The notes beneath the pieces are model-generated. The model made no database searches and was not told where the DNA came from. It saw only the letters and a program-made list of their open reading frames with translations. Made by a program: the position numbers and the translations under genes. Source: Candidatus Nanoarchaeia archaeon (GTDB taxonomy: Archaea; Nanobdellota; Nanobdellia; SCGC-AAA011-G17; GW2011-AR17). Taken from it: a stretch of 64,000 nt of DNA. The stretch lies in the NCBI GenBank assembly GCA_028706745.1, contig JAQTVM010000002.1, positions 1 to 64,000 on the forward strand. Reading direction: 5' to 3'. Of the stretch, positions 16,920-26,294 are shown one piece after another; the stretch's first letter is position 1, and every line of letters starts with the position of its first letter.

Positions 16920-17297
16920 GTCAGGGCGGATAATCTTAATTCCCTCATATTCTTTCAGATTTAGGAGATGGACATCATAAGTTAGAATAAACTCCGCCTG
17001 CGCAGCAACAGCGCATTCAATTATCTTATTGTCATCCTTATCATCTTTTACTGCGTCCAGCTTTATCATAGGTGTTATAACTTTCATGGAAATGAATATC
17101 TCCTTCATTGCAAATATTATATCTTCATCTGCAAGATTAAAATCCCGCTTTAACACCCTCTGAAACTCAAGCATAATCTCCTGCGAGGCGTATATTTCTG
17201 TCCCGGCGGCAAGCAGGCTATGCAACAGTTTTCTTGCAACGCTGTTCTCCCAAATAAATGCCGAGATTAAAACGTTTGTATCAAGCACTACCCTCAT
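16899..17297 (-). CDS. PIN-domain toxin-like ribonuclease
   Basis: A PIN domain of the COG1569 type: MRVVLDTNVLISAFIW (Asp6), SQEIMLEFQRVLKRD (conserved Glu), DAVKDDKDDNKIIECAVAA (acidic cluster with the conserved D.D..I motif) and FILTYDVHLL. All acidic residues expected for Mg-dependent RNA cleavage are present. The ATG at 17297 gives the typical start; an in-frame ATG at 17330 would add an unlikely 11 residues. It is convergent with the AbrB gene rather than downstream of it, overlapping by 21 bp. An inverted repeat GAAAAA-N7-TTTTTC lies upstream at 17338-17356. Confidence 0.85.
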   Translation of the reverse strand: MRVVLDTNVLISAFIWENSVARKLLHSLLAAGTEIYASQEIMLEFQRVLKRDFNLADEDIIFAMKEIFISMKVITPMIKLDAVKDDKDDNKIIECAVAAQAEFILTYDVHLLNLKEYEGIKIIRPDLFLLLL

Positions 17298-17458
17298 GCA
17301 GGAGTATATGCATTGCCTGTTAAAGAACATTTGCGTCGAAAAACCGCAGATTTTTCAGGCAAAACAGAATAATTTGCGGAAAATTATTTTTCTTTATATA
17401 CTGCCAAGAAAAAAAGCTGAAAATTTTCCTTCTTTAATTTAAGGCCAAGAAATACTTT

Positions 17459-18091
17459 TCAAAACTCAGAAGCATACTTCACATATCCCTTTTCAAAAGA
17501 GGACTTGTTGGAGATTACATACTTCATTGTTTCCCTTACTTTTGCAGTGCACTGCTTTATTTCCTTCCTGTATCTTCCCTTTTTTCCGTCCTTTGCCTGG
17601 TTTTTCAACAGAGGATAAAGCAAAGCAATTGTTTCAATGCTCCTCTCCCTGAAGTGGGTGTCTTCCTTTTGCGAACATACTGCGTCGCATAAGTATTCCA
17701 CAAGGGAAGTTGTAAGGTTTTTTCCCTCAAACTTTGTCCCGTTGTACATCGGCGCTGACTTCAATGCTTCCATTGCAATGTATCTCTTGACCCGCATGTT
17801 CCTGTTCGTAAGCATGTACATCAGGTCAATTGCGGTTTCCCTTGCATAGCTGCTGCCGTTGCCGTATTTCAAGAGAAGCTCGCCCAAACCGCTGAGGATT
17901 TTTCCCTGCCCGTTTACTTTTATGCGCTTGCTGTATTTTGAATATTTCTTCTGCATTAACTCAAGCTCTGTTTCTTCAGGCATTTTTTTTCCAAAATAAT
18001 CATGCATTTCAGAAAATACATTATCAAAAGTATGCGAAGTTGATTTCTCAAGCCTTCTTAACAAGTTATCAAGTGAACCCTCTTTTGCCAT
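17459..18091 (-). CDS. helical protein, possible HEAT-like, hypothetical
   Basis: A 210-aa basic, all-helical protein. Segments such as LSGLGELLLKYGNGSSYARE, TAIDLMYMLTNRNMRVKRYI and SIETIALLYPLLKN repeat at roughly 38-50 residues and suggest HEAT/ARM-type helical pairs. There is no signal or membrane segment. It stands alone between a PIN gene and a cupin gene. No family recognised. Confidence 0.6.
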   Translation of the reverse strand: MAKEGSLDNLLRRLEKSTSHTFDNVFSEMHDYFGKKMPEETELELMQKKYSKYSKRIKVNGQGKILSGLGELLLKYGNGSSYARETAIDLMYMLTNRNMRVKRYIAMEALKSAPMYNGTKFEGKNLTTSLVEYLCDAVCSQKEDTHFRERSIETIALLYPLLKNQAKDGKKGRYRKEIKQCTAKVRETMKYVISNKSSFEKGYVKYASEF

Positions 18092-18178
18092 CGTACTGGT
18101 GAATATAAATTGCTAGTTTATATAGTTTTCTGATAATAATGCAAAATGCTTAAAAGACAGGGATTCTTATAATAATAT

Positions 18179-18520
18179 ATGAGCAAGTATGAAGAAAAAA
18201 GACCTTGGGGATTTTTCAAGGTGTTTGCAGACAACGAGAAATGCACTGTGAAAATTCTTCACGTAGATGCAGGGCAGATTCTGAGCAAGCAGTACCACAA
18301 GAAAAGGGATGAATTATGGATAATGCTTGATGACACCTTGATTGCAGAGCTTGATGGCAAGGTTCTAGCGCTTAAGAAATACGGGGAAGTGTTCATACCA
18401 AAAGGTTCTGTGCACAGGCTTTCTTCCGAGAAAGGAGGGGATGTGCTTGAGGTTTCTTTCGGTGAGTTTGATGAGAATGATATTGTGCGTGTAGAAGACA
18501 AATACGGCAGAAAAAGCTGA
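18179..18520 (+). CDS. cupin, mannose-6-phosphate isomerase type II-like
   Basis: A single cupin domain of 113 aa equivalent to the C-terminal isomerase module of mannose-1-P guanylyltransferase/PMI-II enzymes. Signatures: EKRPWGFFKVF, QYHKKRDELWIM (metal His and Glu), FIPKGSVHRL (third metal His) and the ending DIVRVEDKYGR. Stand-alone forms interconvert mannose-6-P and fructose-6-P or act on other sugar phosphates; no guanylyltransferase is adjacent. The ATG at 18179 follows a TATA-like ATAATAATATAT closely, suggesting a short or absent leader. Confidence 0.85.
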   Translation: MSKYEEKRPWGFFKVFADNEKCTVKILHVDAGQILSKQYHKKRDELWIMLDDTLIAELDGKVLALKKYGEVFIPKGSVHRLSSEKGGDVLEVSFGEFDENDIVRVEDKYGRKS

Positions 18521-18604
18521 ACTATATACTACAGCATATAAACATATATAAACCATAAGTGAATTACTATTTACAGCCTGAAAAAGGCAAAAGAGGGGTA
18601 TAAA

Positions 18605-20782
18605 ATGAACAAAAGGGGCACCAAAAGAGCTACTGTAACAGACAAGACTCTGGACGACAGAGTATCTGCCATAGTGATAAGCGAATATCCGCTTGACAGC
18701 ATACTGACAACTTCAAAGCAGATGCAGGAAGGCAGGAAAGGGCTTGTTGAATATGTGAAAGCTTCAAAACCCGACGTGATATTTGTCGACGGGCTGTTCC
18801 AAAGAATGAGGGACATTGAAACTTACCGCCCCGAAGTAAGGGGAAGCCAGCCTGTGACTAATTTCATGGAACTTCCGATGCACTATGCCTCTGAATTATT
18901 CAGTGAACTGCGAAAGGCAAGCCCCTCAACAAGAATACAATATGTCCTTTCTGACGCTGACGAGGAAAATCTCAGGGCGCTGACTGTTTACAGGGCAGAG
19001 AATACAGCCAAGGAGAACCAGCAGAAAGTTTCAGAATCAAAAAAAGAGATTGCAAGAATGAATTCTGAAATAAGGGATGCAAAAAAAGACGAAGGCTCAA
19101 AAACAAAAATAGCAAGATTGGAGCAGAAAAAAACAAAGCTTGAGGCTGAAATCGGAAAATTGGAAAACAATCCTGAAGTAATACTGAAAAAGCCAAAAGA
19201 CGGGACAACAGAATGGCTCTTGTTCAAGGAAAGCACCACGCACGACTTCATTGAAAAGATAAAAAGTTTCGGCGTTGATGTTGCAATGGGAGAAGTCAAG
19301 GTTGAAGCAAACGGCTATACAATGATGTATGCCCACAGCTATGTGAAAAGCTCAAACGTGCCGCTGAAAAGCACCACAGGAAGGCTTGTCGGCAGAATAA
19401 ACGAGATGCAGAGAAGCGGGCTGCAACTGCCTGATTTCATAATTGAAAGCGGGCACCACGCAGAGCCGATGGCTCATCCGCACAGGCACAAGAGCGAGCA
19501 CAAGTATTCATTTGTGGCGACAGGCATGGTTCTTGAGGACCAGGTATTGCTTAAATCGCTGAGAGAAAAACAGATTACACCTGAATTATTCCAGGGAAAG
19601 CAGGGAAGATTGGAAGCTGCAAAAAGGCAGGAAAAGAAAACCCCTTCTGCAGGAATTGTTCTTGTCGGAAGAGACAAGGAAGGATATTTCGCAGAAAGCT
19701 ACACTCTTGAGCACCTTGCGAATGTCGGCGCAGGAAGAGTAAGCATAAAGGAAATGGCTTATGAGTCGATGAATATTGTTTCTGACGCGCACGTAGGCAA
19801 GGCAGCAACAAGGCATGACTTGGTGGCAGTCGCATTGAAAAACATCAGTGAAGAGATTGACGAAAGGCTGAAGAAAGGCAGAAGTTCACCAATATTTGTA
19901 AATCCAAACGAATCTCTGCAGGGCTCAAACTACAGGACTTTTCCTGTAGAAACTTCAAAGCCGATGACAGAAGAGGTCTTGGAAAGGCTGAAAGAAGAAT
20001 CAGCAGGGCTAAGGAAAAAAGGTATCTCAGAACCAGAAATTGACAGGTGGTACAGGGAACAGGTAAGGCTTATGCTGGATTCAACAAATGAAAACAGGAT
20101 AATCAACCAGCTGGACAGGTATTATAAGCTTTTTACAGAGGTAGTCACAAGAACCCTGTCAAATTCGCATTACGACATTGCCGCAATATTTACAGAAGCA
20201 ACGCACATACAGCACACTGTCGGAGAGTTTGGAATAACAGAAGTCGGGCTTGAAACCCTGCCTTTCAAGGTTCTTGACATGGCTGTAAAATCCCTTGAAA
20301 GGGACGGTAAAATCTCTGTAAAAGACAAGGAACTTCTTAAAGGGGTTTACAGGAAGATAAAAACCTGCGAGTCAGGCGGAAACGGCTATGACAAATTTAG
20401 CCTTAACTTTGGCGAAGTTTCATATTCAGTTGCCGCAGAGCACAAGCCCGGCAGCGCAGGACCTAATTCAAACCTGCCGATGCTGCACGTAAGAAGAATA
20501 AACTCAATGGAAGACGATGCAGAAATCCTGATTGCAGGACACCTGCACACGCCTTACTTTGTAACTCTTGGAAGAATGGGGCAGAATAATGCCTCGTTCA
20601 TATACAAGGGGGCTACTTTCAGCGAATATGACAACTACGGCAAGGCAGGCGGATGGTCATCCCCTGTCCTGGGCTATTTGAAAGCAGAAGTGCCGATTAA
20701 CAAGGGAGGCAAAGGCGCTGCAAGAGTCAAGTTCGTGCTTTCGGATTACCTTGAAACAAGGCTGAAAGAGCTGGACAAGTAA
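18605..20782 (+). CDS. large protein with two metallophosphoesterase-like domains
   Basis: The C-terminal half carries VSDAHVGK (392-399), like metallophosphoesterase motif I (DxH), and LIAGHLHTPYF (642-652, GHxH motif IV at 645-648). The N-terminal half has a degenerate echo: PDVIFVDGLFQR (56-67), IQYVLSDADEEN (111-122) and FIIESGHHAEP (278-288). A coiled coil (about 130-188, rich in K, E and A) is inserted in the first domain. I infer a tandem, half-degenerate calcineurin-like phosphoesterase; I cannot name a family. An SD-like AGAGGGG precedes the ATG. No operon partner. Confidence 0.6.
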   Translation: MNKRGTKRATVTDKTLDDRVSAIVISEYPLDSILTTSKQMQEGRKGLVEYVKASKPDVIFVDGLFQRMRDIETYRPEVRGSQPVTNFMELPMHYASELFSELRKASPSTRIQYVLSDADEENLRALTVYRAENTAKENQQKVSESKKEIARMNSEIRDAKKDEGSKTKIARLEQKKTKLEAEIGKLENNPEVILKKPKDGTTEWLLFKESTTHDFIEKIKSFGVDVAMGEVKVEANGYTMMYAHSYVKSSNVPLKSTTGRLVGRINEMQRSGLQLPDFIIESGHHAEPMAHPHRHKSEHKYSFVATGMVLEDQVLLKSLREKQITPELFQGKQGRLEAAKRQEKKTPSAGIVLVGRDKEGYFAESYTLEHLANVGAGRVSIKEMAYESMNIVSDAHVGKAATRHDLVAVALKNISEEIDERLKKGRSSPIFVNPNESLQGSNYRTFPVETSKPMTEEVLERLKEESAGLRKKGISEPEIDRWYREQVRLMLDSTNENRIINQLDRYYKLFTEVVTRTLSNSHYDIAAIFTEATHIQHTVGEFGITEVGLETLPFKVLDMAVKSLERDGKISVKDKELLKGVYRKIKTCESGGNGYDKFSLNFGEVSYSVAAEHKPGSAGPNSNLPMLHVRRINSMEDDAEILIAGHLHTPYFVTLGRMGQNNASFIYKGATFSEYDNYGKAGGWSSPVLGYLKAEVPINKGGKGAARVKFVLSDYLETRLKELDK

Positions 20783-20860
20783 TCTGGCTTTATTTTTTCT
20801 TTTTATTATAATTCTAAAAAAGAGAATAATATTAAAAAAATATAAATAAAAAAAGGAACT

Positions 20861-23032
20861 TTATCTCAAAAGCTCCATTCCCTTTCTCTGCCTGATGGAG
20901 TTTATCACTTTCATCTGCAGTGACTCAGGAAGCTTCTCGAACTTCTGGTCCTGGATTGAGCTTGAGCCCCTTCCTGAAGTTGCGCTTCTAAGGTCTGAAC
21001 TCCAGCCAAACAGCTCTGCGACAGGCATTGCAGCCTTTACAATCAGGTGCTCGCCCTGCTGCTCCATAGACAATAATTGCCCTCTCTTGTTCTGGACAAG
21101 CTTTGACATGTCGCCCATTGAGTCTGCAGGCGCCTCAATCTGCATTATCTGGATTGGCTCAAGCAAAATTGCCTTTGCATCCATGATTGCATCCCTTATG
21201 CCGTCCCTTACAGCAGGATACATCTGCGCAGGGCCCCTGTGAATTGCGTCTTCATGCAGTTTGCAGTCCATCAGCCTTATTTTCATCTTAGTGCAAGGCT
21301 CTCCTGCCAATCCGCCTGCGTCGCATACCTGCTCAAATCCGTCCTGAACCAGGCCGATAATTTCCCCAATCTGGACAATTCCCCTTGTGTCATCAACAAG
21401 CATGTTGCCCTTGTAGATTTCAGAGACATTTTTTGAATCTTTTGCAGTATATCCAAACTCAACAAATTTGTCAAAGATTGCAGTGTCTTTCTTTCTCAAT
21501 CTCATCTCAGGAATCTCGCCTGCCTTGATTGCCTCAAACACCTTGTCTTCCATCGGCTCTACAATAAAGAACAGCCTGTTGTGCTTGTTGGGTGTTTTTC
21601 CCTCAAACTGGCCTGACTGCTTTTGGACAGCTTCCCTGTAAACAACAATGGGGGGAGAGGTAATAACATCCATTCCCCTTTCTGTCCTCATCCTGTTTTC
21701 AATAATTTCCAGGTGAAGTTCTCCCATTCCGCTGATTAGGTTTTCGCCTGTCTCTTCATTGATTTCAATCTTGATTGTTGAGTCTTCCTTGCCTATTGCC
21801 TTAAGAACTTCAACAAGCTTTGGCAGGTCAGCTGCATTCTTTGGCTTTATTGATTTTGTAATAACCGGGTCAAAGATGTGCTTGATTGCCTCAAAAGGCT
21901 CCATCGGCTCCGAGGAAACTGTTTCTCCTGTAAATACTCCCTTGAGTCCTACCAGCCCTATAATATTTCCGCAGGGAATTGAATCCAAGGTCATTCTGGT
22001 TGCGCCTTTGTAAACAGATACCTGCTGCAGCCTGACTCCTTTCTTTGCCATGTTCAGGTAAACTTCCTTGCCTGTTGAAATAGTGCCTGAGAACAGCCTG
22101 CCTGCGCAGATTTCCCCTGCGTGCTTGTCAATAACTATTTTTGTGGCAACAAATGCAATCGGTCCGTTCGGGTCGCAGTTTATCAATGATTTTCCCATTG
22201 GCGAATCCAAGTCGCCGTGCCACAGCTTAGGAACCCTGTATGCCTGGGCATTCTTTGGATTCGGGTGGTGCTTTACAACCATGTTAAGTACTATCTTGTG
22301 AAGAGGAGCTTTCTTTGCCAATTCCTTGTATCCGCCTTCAACGCCGTAAGCCTCTATGATGTCCTTGAATTTTAATCCTGATTTGAGCATGTAAGGAACG
22401 TTTAATGCCCAATTGTGGAATGCAGAGCCAAAGGCGACAGAGCCTTCCTCAACATTAACTTTCCATTTCTGCTTGAATTCCTCAGGCGCAATCATCTCAA
22501 TCAGCCTGTTAACCTCTGTGATTATTGCAACAAACTTCTGCTGCATAAGCTCGGGAGTCAGCTTTACCTCCTTGATTAATCTGTCAACCTTGTTTATGAA
22601 GAGAATCGGCTTTACCCTTTCCCTCAAGGCCTGCCTTAATACTGTCTCTGTCTGCGGCATGATGCCCTCGACTGCGCAGCAAAGGACAATAGCTCCGTCA
22701 ACCGCCCTCATTGCCCTTGTAACGTCACCTCCAAAGTCAACGTGCCCGGGGGTGTCAATGAGATTTATCAGGAATTCTTCGCCGTCTGAATCGTGAACCA
22801 TTGAAACAGAAGCCGAGTCAATTGTGATTCCCCTCTCTTTTTCATCAGCGTGAAAGTCCAAAGCGCACGCCTTTCCTGCCAATTCATTTGAAAGCATGCC
22901 TGCGCCTGCAAGAAGATTGTCTGAGAATGTTGTCTTGCCGTGGTCAATGTGCGCCGCAATTCCGATATTTCTGATGTGCACTATGTTGCTTACTAGCCTT
23001 TGAATCTTGTCTATCTGCTTTTCTTCTGCCAT
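20861..23032 (-). CDS. fusA: translation elongation factor EF-2
   Basis: GTPase that drives ribosomal translocation. G1 AAHIDHGKT, G3 DTPGHVDFGG, G4 NKVD are intact. The domain IV loop LHEDAIHRGPAQMYPAVRD contains the histidine normally converted to diphthamide. The start at 23032 (MAEEKQIDKI) has a strong SD, GAGGAGAT, and matches archaeal EF-2, giving 723 aa; the in-frame codons reaching to 23185 overlap the neighbouring gene's end and are unlikely to be translated. It is not in the usual rpsL-rpsG context here. Confidence 0.97.
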   Translation of the reverse strand: MAEEKQIDKIQRLVSNIVHIRNIGIAAHIDHGKTTFSDNLLAGAGMLSNELAGKACALDFHADEKERGITIDSASVSMVHDSDGEEFLINLIDTPGHVDFGGDVTRAMRAVDGAIVLCCAVEGIMPQTETVLRQALRERVKPILFINKVDRLIKEVKLTPELMQQKFVAIITEVNRLIEMIAPEEFKQKWKVNVEEGSVAFGSAFHNWALNVPYMLKSGLKFKDIIEAYGVEGGYKELAKKAPLHKIVLNMVVKHHPNPKNAQAYRVPKLWHGDLDSPMGKSLINCDPNGPIAFVATKIVIDKHAGEICAGRLFSGTISTGKEVYLNMAKKGVRLQQVSVYKGATRMTLDSIPCGNIIGLVGLKGVFTGETVSSEPMEPFEAIKHIFDPVITKSIKPKNAADLPKLVEVLKAIGKEDSTIKIEINEETGENLISGMGELHLEIIENRMRTERGMDVITSPPIVVYREAVQKQSGQFEGKTPNKHNRLFFIVEPMEDKVFEAIKAGEIPEMRLRKKDTAIFDKFVEFGYTAKDSKNVSEIYKGNMLVDDTRGIVQIGEIIGLVQDGFEQVCDAGGLAGEPCTKMKIRLMDCKLHEDAIHRGPAQMYPAVRDGIRDAIMDAKAILLEPIQIMQIEAPADSMGDMSKLVQNKRGQLLSMEQQGEHLIVKAAMPVAELFGWSSDLRSATSGRGSSSIQDQKFEKLPESLQMKVINSIRQRKGMELLR

Positions 23033-23129
23033 TTTTAGTATCTCCTCGTGAATTAGATTTATAAGGATAAACGGGGATTGTTTATAAAGATTTCTATTAA
23101 ATTCAATTGTTTGAGAACGGAAGAAAACT

Positions 23130-23927
23130 TCACGCCAGCGGCGTGAACTCAGCCTGCTCCATTCCAACCAGATGCCCTGCGTCATTCAGGGAAACAGGAA
23201 ACCATCCTTTCTCTGTATATTCAAGCCTTGAAATGCCTGTATTGGACATCCTGAACCTGTAAGCCATCTCAGGCGAAAAGCCCATTATCTTCCTTGCCAG
23301 GCACTTGATTGCCATTGCATGGCTGAATACTGCAATTGTTGAATTTTCCTTCTGCGTGTTCATAACCTGATTTTTTGCAAAGTCATAGGTCTCTGCAATG
23401 AACCTTCCAAGCTTTGTCTTCTGCATCAGCTTGTGCTCAAGCACTTTTTCAGCTTTCTTTACGATTTCTGTCTCAAACAGCAGTGACTGCAGCGGAAAAA
23501 GATAAAGCCTTACAAAGCTGTACATTCTTTCCTCAACCATCTTCATTGACTCGCCGTTCGGAGGGTAAAAATTATATGCGTCCTTTTGCAGCTGTTTCCT
23601 GACTTCAGGAGTATAAACCTCGTCCCTCAGCTTTCCTTCCCAGTCGCCGTGCGACTGCTCAACAAGCCCTTCAAGGCGGACAATCGTTTCCTTTGGAATG
23701 CCTAATCTTTCGCAGGCAATCCTAGCTGTATCATAAGCCCTTATCAGCGGCGAAGAATAAACAGCGTCAAACTTTACGCCTTCCTTAAGAAGCCTTTCCC
23801 CAAGCTTTTCAGCCTGCACAAAACCTTTTTCAGAAAGCTTCACGTGCTCGCTTCTTCCCTGTATTATGTGCGGAGATTTGTTCATTTCGCTCTCTCCGTG
23901 GCGCATAAACCAGATGTCGAGCTTCAT
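23130..23927 (-). CDS. histidine phosphatase (phosphoglycerate mutase-like)
   Basis: Begins MKLDIWFMRHGESEMN, the RHG catalytic motif (nucleophile His), followed by VYSSPLIRAYDTA (second Arg) and EQSHGDWEGK; the second catalytic His is in STIAVFSHAMAIKC. These place it in the branched histidine-phosphatase superfamily. At 265 aa it is longer than typical dPGM/CobC forms, with an added helical segment about 120-180. Substrate is not predictable. It lies just upstream of fusA in the same direction. Confidence 0.85.
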   Translation of the reverse strand: MKLDIWFMRHGESEMNKSPHIIQGRSEHVKLSEKGFVQAEKLGERLLKEGVKFDAVYSSPLIRAYDTARIACERLGIPKETIVRLEGLVEQSHGDWEGKLRDEVYTPEVRKQLQKDAYNFYPPNGESMKMVEERMYSFVRLYLFPLQSLLFETEIVKKAEKVLEHKLMQKTKLGRFIAETYDFAKNQVMNTQKENSTIAVFSHAMAIKCLARKIMGFSPEMAYRFRMSNTGISRLEYTEKGWFPVSLNDAGHLVGMEQAEFTPLA

Positions 23928-24112
23928 ATGGTGAAGGAAAACAAAGAAGATATATAAATGTTAGCAAGAACGATAATATCCATAAATAAAGAAGGGAAAG
24001 GGAGAGTTTGGGGCGTGCGCCCCCAACTGCCTTTTTATTTTTCCGGCTTTCCTGAAAATCTTCCAAAAAATTCACCGCAGAGTATTTAAGCACGCAATTT
24101 ATCTGAATCCCT

Positions 24113-25981
24113 ATGCAATTATTTCCCCACGAAACAGTTCGCCCTGTGCAGTCATCGTTCATGGAAAAGGTAAAAGAGGCATTGGAAAACAAGCACCACC
24201 TTATTGCCCACTGTCCTACCGGCGTCGGGAAAACAGCCGCAGCCCTTGCCCCTGCGCTTGAATACGCAATGAAAGAAGGGCTTACTGTGTTCTTCCTCAC
24301 TTCAAGGCACACACAGCATATGATTGCGATAGAGACAGTGCAGAAAATAAGGGATAAATCAGGGGCAGACATCTGCTGCGTTGACATCATCGGAAAAAAG
24401 CACATGTGCGGGCAGAAAGGTGTTGCAGTATTGACATCCTCTGAATTCTCTGACTACTGCAAAGCAGTCAGGGAAAAGGAAGAGTGCGAGCATTATGCAA
24501 ACTTGAAGAAAAACAACAAACTCTCGTTTGAAGCTGAAATGCTTTCAAAGGAGTTCATGAAAAAAGCAACCCACGTTGAGACTTTTGTCAGGAAGTGCAA
24601 GAAAGAAAAGCTGTGCCCTTTTGAGATGGCTTGCATTGTTGGAAAAAAGGCAAATATCATCATAGCTGACTACAACCACGTGATGCACCCCGGAATAAGG
24701 GAGACACTTTTCTTAAGGACAGGAAAACAGCTTTCAAACTCAATACTTATAATGGACGAGGCGCATAACCTTCCTTCAAGGGCAAGAAAGCTGTTGACAT
24801 TCTCCTTAAGCACATATGCAATAGAGCAGTCAATAAAAGAGGCAAAAGCAGTTTCTGCAGACGACACGGCAGGGCACTTGACTCTCCTGCTAAAAATGGT
24901 TGAAAGCCTTGGCGATTCAATGGCTTACGGCAAGAACGAACTTTTAATAAAAAAGCAGGAGATTTTTTCAAGGATTGAGGCAATAACAAACTATGAAATG
25001 CTTTCGCGGTCTTTGCATTCAATTGCAGAGGAGATATTGGAGACAAAGAAAAGGAGCTTCTCAGCAGGCATTGCAAGCTTCCTTGACGCCTGGACAGGAC
25101 CTGACAACGGCTTTACAAGGATTGTGTCAAGGGGGATTGCAAGGAATGGAAAGCCTTTTATTGCAGTGTCATACAGGTGTCTTGACCCCTCAATACCATT
25201 GAAAGAGATTGCAGCTTCTGCAAGAAATGTCATTGCAATGAGCGGAACTTTAACACCTACAGACATGTATAAGGACTTATTGGGATTTGAAAAGGCAGTG
25301 TGCGCTGAATACGAAAGCCCTTTTCCGAAAGAAAACAGGCTGAATTTGATAGTGCCGCAAACTTCAACAAAATTCACTTCAAGAAGCGCATACATGTATG
25401 AATCAATTGCAAGAAAATGCGCAGAGATAGCAAATGCAGTACCGGGAAATGCGGCAATCTTCTTTCCAAGCTACAAGATAATGGAAGAAGTGTATTCAAC
25501 ATTTCAGTCATTGTACTCAAGGACAATATTTATTGAGCAGCCTGAGCTTGGAAAGGATGAGAAAGCAGAAATGCTTGATTCTTTCAAGTCATACAAGAAT
25601 ATCGGGGCTGTTTTATTGGCTGTAAGCGCAGGAAGTTTTGGAGAAGGGATTGACCTGATGGGCGATTTTCTTAAGGGTGTTGTGATTGTGGGAATGCCCC
25701 TTACACGCCCTGACTTGGAAACAGAGGAATTAATCAAGTATTATGACTTAAAGTATGCAAAAGGATGGGATTACGGTTATATAATGCCTGCAATCATAAC
25801 AACAATGCAGAATGCAGGAAGATGCATTCGAAGCGAGACAGACAGGGGAGTAATTGTATTTCTTGACGAGAGATATGTGTGGCCAAGCTACAGGCGCTGT
25901 TTTCCGAAAGAGTGGAACATGCAGGTTTCCCTGAATGCAAAGCAGGACATTGAAAAGTTCTATACTGAAAATATCAAATAA
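24113..25981 (+). CDS. Rad3/XPD-family DNA helicase
   Basis: Superfamily 2 helicase. Walker A HCPTGVGKTA (33-42) and DEAH box MDEAHN (214-219). Between them are four spaced cysteines (SDYCKAVREKEEC, then VRKCKKEKLC) that fit the 4Fe-4S domain of XPD/DinG helicases. Motifs V and VI are seen as VSAGSFGEGIDL and QNAGRCIRSETDRG. Such enzymes unwind 5'-3' in repair or transcription. Length 622 aa is normal for archaeal XPD-like proteins. A TATA-like GTATTTAAG lies about 25 nt upstream. Confidence 0.9.
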   Translation: MQLFPHETVRPVQSSFMEKVKEALENKHHLIAHCPTGVGKTAAALAPALEYAMKEGLTVFFLTSRHTQHMIAIETVQKIRDKSGADICCVDIIGKKHMCGQKGVAVLTSSEFSDYCKAVREKEECEHYANLKKNNKLSFEAEMLSKEFMKKATHVETFVRKCKKEKLCPFEMACIVGKKANIIIADYNHVMHPGIRETLFLRTGKQLSNSILIMDEAHNLPSRARKLLTFSLSTYAIEQSIKEAKAVSADDTAGHLTLLLKMVESLGDSMAYGKNELLIKKQEIFSRIEAITNYEMLSRSLHSIAEEILETKKRSFSAGIASFLDAWTGPDNGFTRIVSRGIARNGKPFIAVSYRCLDPSIPLKEIAASARNVIAMSGTLTPTDMYKDLLGFEKAVCAEYESPFPKENRLNLIVPQTSTKFTSRSAYMYESIARKCAEIANAVPGNAAIFFPSYKIMEEVYSTFQSLYSRTIFIEQPELGKDEKAEMLDSFKSYKNIGAVLLAVSAGSFGEGIDLMGDFLKGVVIVGMPLTRPDLETEELIKYYDLKYAKGWDYGYIMPAIITTMQNAGRCIRSETDRGVIVFLDERYVWPSYRRCFPKEWNMQVSLNAKQDIEKFYTENIK

Positions 25982-26020
25982 CCGCAAGATTTATAAACAA
26001 CCCCTTAAAATGTAAGCAAT

Positions 26021-26293
26021 ATGAAACGTGCTAAAATCATCATATATGGAGACGTGCAAGGTAAGTTTTTCAGGGCTGCAATACAGGAAAAGGCATTAAT
26101 GCTTGACTTGTGCGGCTATGTGAAAAACAATGATGACGGCTCTGTGACAGCTGTTCTTGAAGGCGATGAAACAGACATTGATGAGATGGTTGAGTTCTGC
26201 AAGGAAGGGCCAAGAGGCGCTTCTGTGGATGATGTTGAAGTTGTTGACCAGGATTACAAGGGCGATTTTGACGATTTTGAAATAAGGTATTAA
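26021..26293 (+). CDS. acyP: acylphosphatase
   Basis: A 90-aa protein with the acylphosphatase signature IYGDVQGKFFRAAIQEKA: the phosphate loop with catalytic Arg18, and a downstream NNDDGSV with the catalytic Asn (usually GxVxNxxDGsV). The Val usually after QG is Lys here. It hydrolyses carboxyl-phosphate bonds. One base separates it from the next gene, with which it forms an operon. Confidence 0.85.
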   Translation: MKRAKIIIYGDVQGKFFRAAIQEKALMLDLCGYVKNNDDGSVTAVLEGDETDIDEMVEFCKEGPRGASVDDVEVVDQDYKGDFDDFEIRY

Positions 26294-26294
26294 G

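Noticed and set aside
24000..24045. GC hairpin followed by a T tract, considered as a terminator
   Set aside because: It lies between two divergent genes, where no terminator is needed. I could not assign a role.
23830..24405. 191-codon minus-strand open frame across the phosphatase/helicase gap
   Set aside because: It overlaps the start of both the phosphatase gene and the Rad3-like helicase, and shows no coding-like composition.
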